Shown here one piece after another: positions 45,940 through 52,302 of a stretch of 64,000 nucleotides of DNA; the first letter of the stretch is position 1; each line of letters begins with the position of its first letter. The position numbers and the translations under genes were made by a program. Source of the stretch: Stagnihabitans lacustris (GTDB lineage: Bacteria > Pseudomonadota > Alphaproteobacteria > Rhodobacterales > Rhodobacteraceae); assembly GCF_025950525.1 (NCBI RefSeq), contig NZ_JAPDGS010000006.1:124001-188000 (forward strand). Direction: 5' to 3'. A model generated the notes under the pieces. That model did no database searches and was not told the DNA's origin. It saw only the letters and a list, made by a program, of their open reading frames with translations.

Positions 45940-45992
45940 AAAGCTGACGGAAAGCTGAAGCAGGTTTGTGGGCGCCGTCAGGAACCCGTCAG
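45940..45992. promoter_or_regulatory. period-11 direct repeats, candidate response-regulator sites
   Basis: AAAGCTGA occurs at 45940-45947 and 45951-45958 (11 bp apart), and CCGTCAG at 45975-45981 and 45986-45992 (11 bp apart). CTGACGG at 45944-45950 is the reverse complement of CCGTCAG, so the two pairs face each other. Read from either side the site is CTGACGG-N4-CTGA. Tandem half-sites spaced one helical turn are the usual OmpR/PhoB pattern. The region lies between the two divergent operons. Confidence 0.55.
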
Positions 45993-46036
45993 AAGCCGGG
46001 CCCATATCGGGGTCATCGCAAGTGATGGAGCAGATG

Positions 46037-46456
46037 ATGAAACCGAAAACCAAAGCGCTGTTGGCCGCCCTGACCGTCCTGTCGCTGACCCAGGCGGGCT
46101 TTGCGCAAGTCTCGACCGTGCCGCCCCTGGCGCCCAAGGTCGAAAGCCCCGCCGTGCAGGTGGAGTATGAGGAAGAGGAAGAGGGCTGGTTCGGCCTCTT
46201 TGGCCATGACAAGGGAGACCATGGCGGCAAACATGGGGGCCACCGCCGCGGGGGGCATGACGACGACGGCGATGATGAGCGCGGCGATGACGGCGATGAT
46301 GACGGCGACGATGATCGGGGTGAGGGCGAGCGCGGCGAGGATAATGACCGCGGCGCCGCAGCTGCGCCCTGCGCTCAGGACGCCCAAGGCGCCTGCAAGC
46401 CGCCGGCCAATGGGCTGTTCCAAAACGGCACCGCACCCAAGGCCCAGACGAACTGA
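46037..46456 (+). CDS. exported Asp/His-rich protein, probable metal-binding
   Basis: A 139-residue protein with a Sec signal peptide (ALLAALTVLSLTQAGFAQ, cleavage near residue 23). EYEEEEEGWFGLFGHDKGDH begins a region (43-106) of extreme Asp/His/Glu/Gly/Arg content, with runs such as HDDDGDDERGDDGDDDGDDD, then Cys112 and Cys120 and a Pro/Asn-rich tail. Low complexity means homology is weak evidence, but binding of divalent or ferric ions in the periplasm is a plausible reading. ATG 46037 is chosen over ATG 46034 and 46025 by spacing to GGAG. First gene of the operon with DUF2271, reductase and ApbE. Confidence 0.75.
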   Translation: MKPKTKALLAALTVLSLTQAGFAQVSTVPPLAPKVESPAVQVEYEEEEEGWFGLFGHDKGDHGGKHGGHRRGGHDDDGDDERGDDGDDDGDDDRGEGERGEDNDRGAAAAPCAQDAQGACKPPANGLFQNGTAPKAQTN

Positions 46457-46552
46457 CCACCCAAGGCGCAGACCAGCATAACGCCCAAGGCGCAATCAAC
46501 CGACGGCCCAAGGGCCCGGACGCGCTTCGGGCCACCCTGTGAAAGGACCAAG

Positions 46553-47014
46553 ATGAAGACCCTGACCGCGATCCTCACCGCCTCGACCGCTTTGGCCGCC
46601 TTCCCGGCCATGGCGCGCGACGTCACCCTGACCACGACGCTGAACGCCTATGGCGGCGATGGAGCCTATCTGGCCTATTACGTCACCGATGCCAGCGGCG
46701 CCTATGCGGGCAGTCTGTGGATGGCGGGGGGGCGCACCAAGTATTACCGGCATCTGTCGGGCTGGTCCCAGGCCTCGGGCGGGGATACGTCCGAGGTCGC
46801 GGGCATCACCGGCGCCTCGGTTGGCGCGGGGCAGACGCTGACCCTGACGCTGGACCTGGCCGACAGCCTGTTTGACGCGGGCTATGTGCTGCATGTCGAT
46901 GCCGCCGTCGAACATATGCGCGACAGTGCCAACGAGGTCGAAGTGCCCCTGACCTCGGCCGGACAAAGCGTGTCGGGCGGGACCTATATCCAGACCCTGT
47001 CTTACGGCCAATAA
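46553..47014 (+). CDS. DUF2271 family exported protein
   Basis: A 153-residue periplasmic protein: signal peptide (LTAILTASTALAAFPAMA, cleavage near residue 21) and a beta-rich domain with AYLAYYVTDASGAYAGSLWM, GRTKYYRHLSGW and a C-terminal YIQTLSYGQ. Residues 84-89 are GITGAS, in the position where DUF2271 proteins commonly carry a DGVSGAT-like segment, which matches the Ser/Thr-Gly-Ala-Thr/Ser motif modified by ApbE flavin transferases. ATG 46553 follows GAAAGGA. The next gene starts 1 bp after its stop. Likely an FMN-carrying periplasmic electron carrier; inference from motif and context. Confidence 0.8.
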   Translation: MKTLTAILTASTALAAFPAMARDVTLTTTLNAYGGDGAYLAYYVTDASGAYAGSLWMAGGRTKYYRHLSGWSQASGGDTSEVAGITGASVGAGQTLTLTLDLADSLFDAGYVLHVDAAVEHMRDSANEVEVPLTSAGQSVSGGTYIQTLSYGQ

Positions 47015-47015
47015 G

Positions 47016-49130
47016 ATGACCCGCCCCCTGCATCGCCTGACCGGCCTGATCCTGGGCCTGTTCCTGACCGTGACCGCGCTGTCGGGCGCCGCCCTGGCTG
47101 TATTCCCCGCGTTTGAGGCCTGGACCGCCCCCGCCTTGCCCGCCACGGCCTTTGAACTGGTGGCCAGCGTGACCAAGGCCCTGCCAGGGGTCCAGGAGAT
47201 CGCGGTGTCGGCCTCGGGTCAGGTGACGGCCTATACGGCAGAGGGCGGCGTGGTGGTCGATGCGATGACGGGGCAGGCCTTGGCCAAGGTCGCGCCGCAA
47301 CCTTGGCTGATCTGGCTGGAAAACCTGCACCGGGCGCTGTTTTTGGGCGACACAGGGCGGATCGCGGTCGCGGTCTTGGCGGCGGCCATGCTGGGGATGT
47401 GCGTGACCGGGGCGCTGTTGCTGGCGCGGCGGGCGGGGGGCTGGCGGGGGATGCTGGCGGGTCAAAAGGGCGCGGGGTGGGGGCGTATCCATGCCGAGGT
47501 CGCGCGGCTGGCGGCGCTGGGCCTGATCCTGTCCTCGCTTTCGGGGCTGTGGATGACGGCTGCGACCTTTGACCTGTTGCCGGCCGCGGCGGGGGCGGAC
47601 TATCCCGCTGCGGTCTCGGGGCGGACGGGGGCCGTGTTGCCCTTGGACTTTCCGGCCAAGGACCTGCGCGGCCTGACCTTGCCGGGCGCCGACGAGCCCG
47701 TGACGCTGACCACGGTGGACGGCGAATTCATGATCGACCAGGGCACCGGCGCGGTCCTGACCCAGGCCGCCCCGACCTGGGCCGACCGCATCACCGCCTG
47801 GGCCGAGCTGTTGCACACCGGGCGCGGGGCGGCCCTGTTGGGCGTGATCCTGGGCCTGGCCGCCCTGACGACGCCCTTTCTGGCGCTGTCGGGCGTCTTG
47901 ATGCGGGGCCTCACTCGCCGCCGCAGCTTTGGCCCGGCAGATCAGGCCGAGACGGTGATCCTTGTGGGCTCTGAGGGCGGTGCGACCTGGGGCTTTGCCG
48001 AAACCCTGGCCCGCACGCTAAAGGGTCCGGTTCACCTTGCCGCGCTGCAGGATTTCGCGCCCGAGGCCTGGCCCCGCGCCCAACGGCTGTTGATCCTGAC
48101 CGCGACCTATGGCGACGGCGAGGCGCCTGCCTCGGCCAAGGGCTTCCTGGATCGCCTGGCCAAAGCGAAACCCACCATGCCGCTTGCCGTCCTGGGCTTT
48201 GGCGACCGGTCCTTTCCGCGCTTTTGCGCCTATGCCGTCGAGGTCGCCCGCGTGGCCCGCGCCGGGGGCTGGCCTGAATTGACCCCCCTTGCCACCATCG
48301 ACCGCCAAAGCGGCCAGGACTTCGCCCACTGGGGCAGCGCGCTGGGCGCGGCCTTGGGCCAGGACCTGAGCCTGACACATCACCCCGACTTGCCCGCGAC
48401 GCAAAGCCTGACCCTGACCACGCGGCGCGACTATGGCCAGGCGCTGCAGATGCCGGCCGCCATCCTGCGCTTTGCCCTGCCAAACCGCAGCCTTTGGGCG
48501 CGACTGACGGGGAAGGGCGGCTTTCAACCGGGCGACCTTCTGGGCGTGATCCCTCAGGGCGCGACCCTGCCGCGGTTCTATTCGCTGGGCTCGGGCGCGC
48601 GGGACGGCTTTGCCGAGATCTGCATCCGCAAGCATGAGGGCGGGCTTTGCTCGGGCCAATTGCATGCGCTGCGTCCCGGTGATCAGGTTCGGGCCTTCAT
48701 CCGCCCCAATCCCGCCTTCCATGCCGGCCGCCGCCCGTTGATCCTGATTGGCGCGGGCACCGGGATCGGGCCTCTGGCGGGTATTATCCGCCATGCGCGC
48801 CGCCCGGTGCATCTGTTCTTTGGGATGCGCCACCGGGACCACGACTTTTACCACCAAGAGGACCTGACCGAATGGCAGGCGCAGGGGCGGCTGACCGGTC
48901 TGACGCTGGCCTTCTCCCGCGGGGATCGCCCGCATTACGTGCAGGACGCCTTGCGCGATCAGGCCGTCACCCTGCGTGAGGCCATGGCCAAGGGCGCCCG
49001 CATCATGGTCTGCGGCGGGCGCGAGATGGGGCAGGGGGTGCGTGCCGCCCTGACCGAGATCCTGGCGCCTCTGGGTCTTACGCCCGACCAATTGGCCAAG
49101 GAGGGCCGCTATGCCGAAGACATCTATTAA
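47016..49130 (+). CDS. PepSY-TM / flavodoxin / FAD-NAD(P)H reductase fusion
   Basis: A 704-residue inner-membrane reductase. Helices at about 11-30, 114-136, 162-182 and 271-294 form the PepSY-TM unit, with His6, His105, His159 and His267 at helix ends as possible heme ligands. Periplasmic segments lie between helices 1-2 and 3-4. Cytoplasmic part: flavodoxin-like FMN domain (VILVGSEGGATWG at 314-326, LTATYGDGEAP), then a CysJ-like FAD domain (RFYSLGSG with RxYS at 520-523) and NAD(P) domain (GAGTGIGPLAG, 579-589; VCGGREMGQGV). It should carry electrons from NAD(P)H across the membrane to periplasmic acceptors, as for ferrisiderophore or flavin reductases. The stop overlaps apbE by 20 bp. Confidence 0.9.
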   Translation: MTRPLHRLTGLILGLFLTVTALSGAALAVFPAFEAWTAPALPATAFELVASVTKALPGVQEIAVSASGQVTAYTAEGGVVVDAMTGQALAKVAPQPWLIWLENLHRALFLGDTGRIAVAVLAAAMLGMCVTGALLLARRAGGWRGMLAGQKGAGWGRIHAEVARLAALGLILSSLSGLWMTAATFDLLPAAAGADYPAAVSGRTGAVLPLDFPAKDLRGLTLPGADEPVTLTTVDGEFMIDQGTGAVLTQAAPTWADRITAWAELLHTGRGAALLGVILGLAALTTPFLALSGVLMRGLTRRRSFGPADQAETVILVGSEGGATWGFAETLARTLKGPVHLAALQDFAPEAWPRAQRLLILTATYGDGEAPASAKGFLDRLAKAKPTMPLAVLGFGDRSFPRFCAYAVEVARVARAGGWPELTPLATIDRQSGQDFAHWGSALGAALGQDLSLTHHPDLPATQSLTLTTRRDYGQALQMPAAILRFALPNRSLWARLTGKGGFQPGDLLGVIPQGATLPRFYSLGSGARDGFAEICIRKHEGGLCSGQLHALRPGDQVRAFIRPNPAFHAGRRPLILIGAGTGIGPLAGIIRHARRPVHLFFGMRHRDHDFYHQEDLTEWQAQGRLTGLTLAFSRGDRPHYVQDALRDQAVTLREAMAKGARIMVCGGREMGQGVRAALTEILAPLGLTPDQLAKEGRYAEDIY

Positions 49131-49989
49131 GCTGAACGGCCCGACGATGGGCGCGCGTTGGCAGGCGCAGACGCATCAGGATTGCGACCCCGCCCCCCTG
49201 CAAGCGGCGGTGGACGCGGTCGAGGCGCAGATGTCGCTTTGGCGGCCCGACAGCGATCTTTGCCGGGTGAACGCCGCCGCTTGTGGCGCCTGGACCGACC
49301 TGCCCGAGGCGCTGACCGAGGTGCTAAGCGCCGCCTTGCAGATCGGTCGCGCCTCGGGTGGGGCGTTCGACATCGGGCTGGGCGATGCCTGGGCCGCCTG
49401 GGGCTTTGGCCCCGCGCCGGCGTCAGAACCGGCGATCCTTGCCGCCCGCCGCCCGCGCCTTCCGGTCCATGAGCTTTTGGAGCTGGACGCCCCCAACCGC
49501 CGGCTTTGCAAGCACGGCCCCGTGACCCTGGACCTGAACGGCATCGCCAAGGGTTACGGCGTCGACCGCCTGACCCGGGCCGCCCGGGCGCAGGGCGTCA
49601 CCGAGGGCCTGTTCGCCATCGACGGAGAGTTGCGCGCCCTGGGTGGCCCCTTTCCCGTCGCGGTCGAGGCGCCGATTGTGGGCCACCGCGCCGCCCATTC
49701 CATGCTGGCGCTGCAGGATGCGGCGGTGGCGACATCGGGCACCTATCGGCATTTCGTCACCGTGCAGGGGCGGAGGTTGTCGCATCTGATCGACCCCGCC
49801 ACCGGGATGCCCCTGACCGATCCGCCCGATCAGGTCACGGTCCTGGCCCAGGACTGCATGACCGCCGATGCCTGGGCCAAGGTCTTCATGGTGCTGCCGC
49901 CCGCCCGCGCCCTGACGCTGGCCGCGGTGCAAGGTGTCTCGGTGCTGGTGCTTGGTCCCCATCCCTTCGCCACCGGGGTCTTCGCCTGA
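49111..49989 (+). CDS. apbE: FAD:protein FMN transferase (ApbE)
   Basis: Attaches FMN covalently to Ser/Thr of target proteins. The 292-residue protein has the family start GPTMGARWQ (10-18), GGAFDIGLG, LDLNGIAKGYGVDRL (140-154), TSGTYRHF, HLIDPATGMPL and the metal-binding C-terminal DCMTADAWAKVFMVLP. There is no signal peptide or lipobox before the conserved core, unlike most ApbE proteins, which act in the periplasm. It overlaps the reductase gene by 20 bp, so it is translated with it. The DUF2271 protein is the obvious candidate substrate. Confidence 0.92.
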   Translation: MPKTSIKLNGPTMGARWQAQTHQDCDPAPLQAAVDAVEAQMSLWRPDSDLCRVNAAACGAWTDLPEALTEVLSAALQIGRASGGAFDIGLGDAWAAWGFGPAPASEPAILAARRPRLPVHELLELDAPNRRLCKHGPVTLDLNGIAKGYGVDRLTRAARAQGVTEGLFAIDGELRALGGPFPVAVEAPIVGHRAAHSMLALQDAAVATSGTYRHFVTVQGRRLSHLIDPATGMPLTDPPDQVTVLAQDCMTADAWAKVFMVLPPARALTLAAVQGVSVLVLGPHPFATGVFA

Positions 49990-50067
49990 CGTTTGCCGCT
50001 TTCCCCCGGGCGCAATCCCTGCCTATAAAGACCGCGGCCCATGTGGAACGACTTGTCGGAGGAACCT

Positions 50068-51006
50068 ATGTCCAGCAAACTTGACCAACTTCGCCAGATG
50101 ACCGTCGTGGTCGCCGATACCGGCGATATCGACGCCGTGCGCCGCCTTGGCCCGCAAGACTGCACGACCAACCCGTCTTTGGTGCTGAAAGCCGTCCAAA
50201 GCCCCGCCATGGCCGAGACCCTGGCCGAAACCGTCGCCCGCCTGAAGGGCGTGGCAAGCCCGGTCGATGCGATCATCCTGGACCTGACCATCGGTCTTGG
50301 CACGCAACTGGCCGGGATCGTCCCGGGCCGCGTGTCCACCGAAGTCGATGCGCGGCTTTCGTTCGACAAGACGGCGTCCATCGCCAAAGCCCATCAGCTG
50401 ATCGAGGCCTATGCCAAGGCTGGCGTGTCCAAGGACCGCATCCTGATCAAGCTGGCCTCGACCTGGGAGGGCATCCAGGCCGCCCGCGAGCTGGAGCGTG
50501 AAGGCATCCAGTGCAACCTGACGCTGCTGTTTTCGATGGCTCAGGCCAAGGCCTGCGCCGATGCGGGCGCCTTCCTGATCTCTCCTTTTGTCGGCCGCAT
50601 CACGGACTGGTTCAGCAAATCCACCGGCCAGACCTATACGCCGGAAACCGATCCGGGCGTGTTGTCGGTGCGCCGCATCTATGACCATTACAAGTCGCAT
50701 GGCATCGCCACGGTCGTCATGGGCGCCTCCTTCCGCAACCCGGGTCAGATCGAGGCCCTGGCGGGCTGCGACCGGCTGACGATTTCCCCCGACCTGATTG
50801 CCAAGCTGGCAGAGGATATGGGCGATTTGCCGCGCAAGCTGGTGGCGGGCGCCGCGGGGGCACCGGCTGCTGTGACCACCGAAGAGGCCTTCCGCTGGGA
50901 GCATAACGAGGACGCCATGGCCACCGAAAAGCTGGCCGAGGGCATCCGCAACTTCAATCTTGACGCGATCAAGCTGGAGAAGATGATCGCAGAGAAGCTT
51001 GCCTGA
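50068..51006 (+). CDS. tal: transaldolase
   Basis: Transfers dihydroxyacetone units between sugar phosphates in the pentose phosphate pathway. A 312-residue class I aldolase-type barrel with the N-terminal [23 protein letters not shown], the Schiff-base Lys in [17 protein letters not shown], and [26 protein letters not shown]. The length matches the TalB type. Start ATG 50068 follows CGGAGGAA; the in-frame ATG 50041 lacks a site. A TATAAA-like box at 50024 may belong to its promoter. A hairpin terminator follows. Confidence 0.95.
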   Translation: MSSKLDQLRQMTVVVADTGDIDAVRRLGPQDCTTNPSLVLKAVQSPAMAETLAETVARLKGVASPVDAIILDLTIGLGTQLAGIVPGRVSTEVDARLSFDKTASIAKAHQLIEAYAKAGVSKDRILIKLASTWEGIQAARELEREGIQCNLTLLFSMAQAKACADAGAFLISPFVGRITDWFSKSTGQTYTPETDPGVLSVRRIYDHYKSHGIATVVMGASFRNPGQIEALAGCDRLTISPDLIAKLAEDMGDLPRKLVAGAAGAPAAVTTEEAFRWEHNEDAMATEKLAEGIRNFNLDAIKLEKMIAEKLA

Positions 51007-51014
51007 ATCAGGAG

Positions 51015-51035
51015 GCCCCGGCTCAAACCCGGGGC
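51015..51035 (+). terminator. hairpin after tal
   Basis: GCCCCGG (51015-51021) pairs with CCGGGGC (51029-51035) around CTCAAAC, 9 bp after the tal stop. It is followed by GCCTTAT, so a short U-poor terminator. Confidence 0.6.
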
Positions 51036-51073
51036 GCCTTATCGCGGATGAAACGCAACGCCAGGAGGTTTTC

Positions 51074-51181
51074 ATGGCCAAGGGTCTGAACAAGCGCAAA
51101 GACGTCAAGAAACCCAAGAAAGAGGTCGCGGCCAAGGCTGCGGTCTCGGCGGTCAAGCTGACCTCCAAACCCAAAGAGTGA
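51074..51181 (+). CDS. small basic protein, 35 aa
   Basis: MAKGLNKRKDVKKPKKEVAA followed by a short Ala/Val/Lys-rich tail ending TSKPKE: 35 residues, with about a third Lys/Arg. CCAGGAGG sits at ideal spacing before ATG 51074, the best ribosome site in this region, and the gene lies between two hairpins, so it is probably expressed as its own short transcript. Very similar tiny MAKGxNxRKxxKKPKK proteins occur in many proteobacteria and have no assigned function. Confidence 0.7.
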   Translation: MAKGLNKRKDVKKPKKEVAAKAAVSAVKLTSKPKE

Positions 51182-51187
51182 ACCTGA

Positions 51188-51217
51188 CCCCGGGCCTTTG
51201 CGCCCGGGGCGTTTGTT
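51188..51217 (+). terminator. terminator after the small basic gene
   Basis: CCCCGGGC (51188-51195) pairs with GCCCGGGG (51202-51209) across CTTTGC, followed by CGTTTGTTT. It directly follows the small basic protein stop. Confidence 0.75.
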
Positions 51218-51227
51218 TGGGATCGCC

Positions 51228-51680
51228 ATGGACCACAGTTGGCGCCAGGACCCCGCCGTTCCGGCCTTCGACGACACCGTGCCCGTCGCGTTGATGGACG
51301 CCGAATGTGCCATCTGTTCCTGGGGCGCGCGGATGATCCACCGGCTTGACCGATCCGGCCGCGTGCGGATCTGTCCGATCCAAAGCCCCTTGGGCCGGGC
51401 TTTGCTGGCGCATCACGGGTTTGAACCGCGCGACCCCTCGTCCTGGCTTTACCTGGATCAGGGTCGCGCCCATTCCGATTTCGATGCGGTCATTCATGCG
51501 GGCGAAAGCTTTGGCGGCTGGGGGCGGCTTTGCGCGGTCCTGCGGTTGATCCCGAAACGGCCGCGCGATTGGCTTTACCTGCAGCTGGCGCGGAACCGTT
51601 ATCGGATATTTGGCCGGGGCGACCTGTGCGGCCTGCCTGACCCCGGGCTTCAGGCGCGCATCCTGCGGCCCCCGGCGTAG
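51228..51680 (+). CDS. DCC-family thiol-disulfide protein (DUF393)
   Basis: A 150-residue thioredoxin-like protein with the family-defining DxxC-x-x-C motif in MDAECAICSWGARMIHRLD, then ICPIQSPLGRALLAHHG and SWLYLDQGRAHSDFDAV; the C-terminal PRDWLYLQLARNRYRIFGR is typical. Redox activity is inferred from the paired cysteines; physiological role unknown. ATG 51228 lies just after the terminator loop and has a weak ribosome site. Convergent with putR. Confidence 0.87.
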   Translation: MDHSWRQDPAVPAFDDTVPVALMDAECAICSWGARMIHRLDRSGRVRICPIQSPLGRALLAHHGFEPRDPSSWLYLDQGRAHSDFDAVIHAGESFGGWGRLCAVLRLIPKRPRDWLYLQLARNRYRIFGRGDLCGLPDPGLQARILRPPA

Positions 51681-51747
51681 GGCGGGTTTCAACCCGCCGT
51701 CCCCGGCGGCGCTTCGCTTCAGCCGCGTAGCCCGGGGTATACCCCGG
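51681..51747. terminator. two hairpins between convergent genes
   Basis: GGCGGGTT...AACCCGCC (51681-51698) and the perfect 16-bp palindrome CCGGGGTATACCCCGG (51732-51747) lie between the DCC gene and putR and can end transcription in both directions. A third weaker stem (GGCGGCG region) lies between them. Confidence 0.65.
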
Positions 51748-51750
51748 CCT

Positions 51751-52197
51751 TCAGTCCTTCACCGTCTCCATCGCCACATAGGTCGATGTGCCCGCCACAT
51801 GCGGCAGGGCCGAGATCCGCTCTCCCAGCACCCGGCGATAGGCCTGAATGTCTGCGGTCCGCACCTTCAGCAGATAATCAAACCGGCTGGCGATCATGTG
51901 ACATTCCTCGACCTCTGGCACGGCCTGAACGGCCCGGTTAAAGGCCTGCAACGCCGCCTCGCGGGTGTCCGACAGCCGCACTTCGACAAAGGCCACATGG
52001 GCCTGACCCATCGCCACCCTGTCCAGCCGCGCGCCATAGCCGCGGATGACGCCCTGGGCCTCCAGCCGCTTGATCCGCGCCTGCACCGGGCTTTTCGACA
52101 GGCCCACCTTTGCCCCGATGTCCTGCGCCGAAAGCCGCCCCTCGCCCTCCAGCACGGCGAGGATCGCCAGATCAAAGCTGTCCAGGTCGTTTGTCAT
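51751..52197 (-). CDS. putR: Lrp/AsnC-family regulator, proline-responsive PutR
   Basis: A 148-residue Lrp-type regulator: N-terminal HTH (DLAILAVLEGEGRLSAQDIG, KVGLSKSPVQARIKRLEAQG) and C-terminal RAM domain (AFVEVRLSDTREAALQAF, EVEECHMIASRFDYLLKV). In alphaproteobacteria this family member divergent from putA activates it in response to proline, and the putA here lacks its own DNA-binding domain, which fits. ATG 52197. Confidence 0.9.
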   Translation of the reverse strand: MTNDLDSFDLAILAVLEGEGRLSAQDIGAKVGLSKSPVQARIKRLEAQGVIRGYGARLDRVAMGQAHVAFVEVRLSDTREAALQAFNRAVQAVPEVEECHMIASRFDYLLKVRTADIQAYRRVLGERISALPHVAGTSTYVAMETVKD

Positions 52198-52212
52198 GTC
52201 TGAACCCCTTAT

Positions 52213-52234
52213 TTCCGGCCAAATGGCCTGCGAA
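52213..52234. promoter_or_regulatory. palindrome in the putR-putA intergenic region
   Basis: TTC and GAA at the outer ends and GGCC/GGCC around AAAT form an imperfect palindrome of 22 bp, positioned 15 bp from the putR start and about 70 bp ahead of putA. The TTC-N-GAA outer pattern with AT-rich centre suits an Lrp-type dimer site. TATACT at 52273-52278 could be the putA -10 box. Confidence 0.45.
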
Positions 52235-52302
52235 ACTCCCGATCCCGGGAAAATTGCCTGACATTCCCCTGATATACTGGCGCAAATCATAGGGGAAGCA
52301 TC

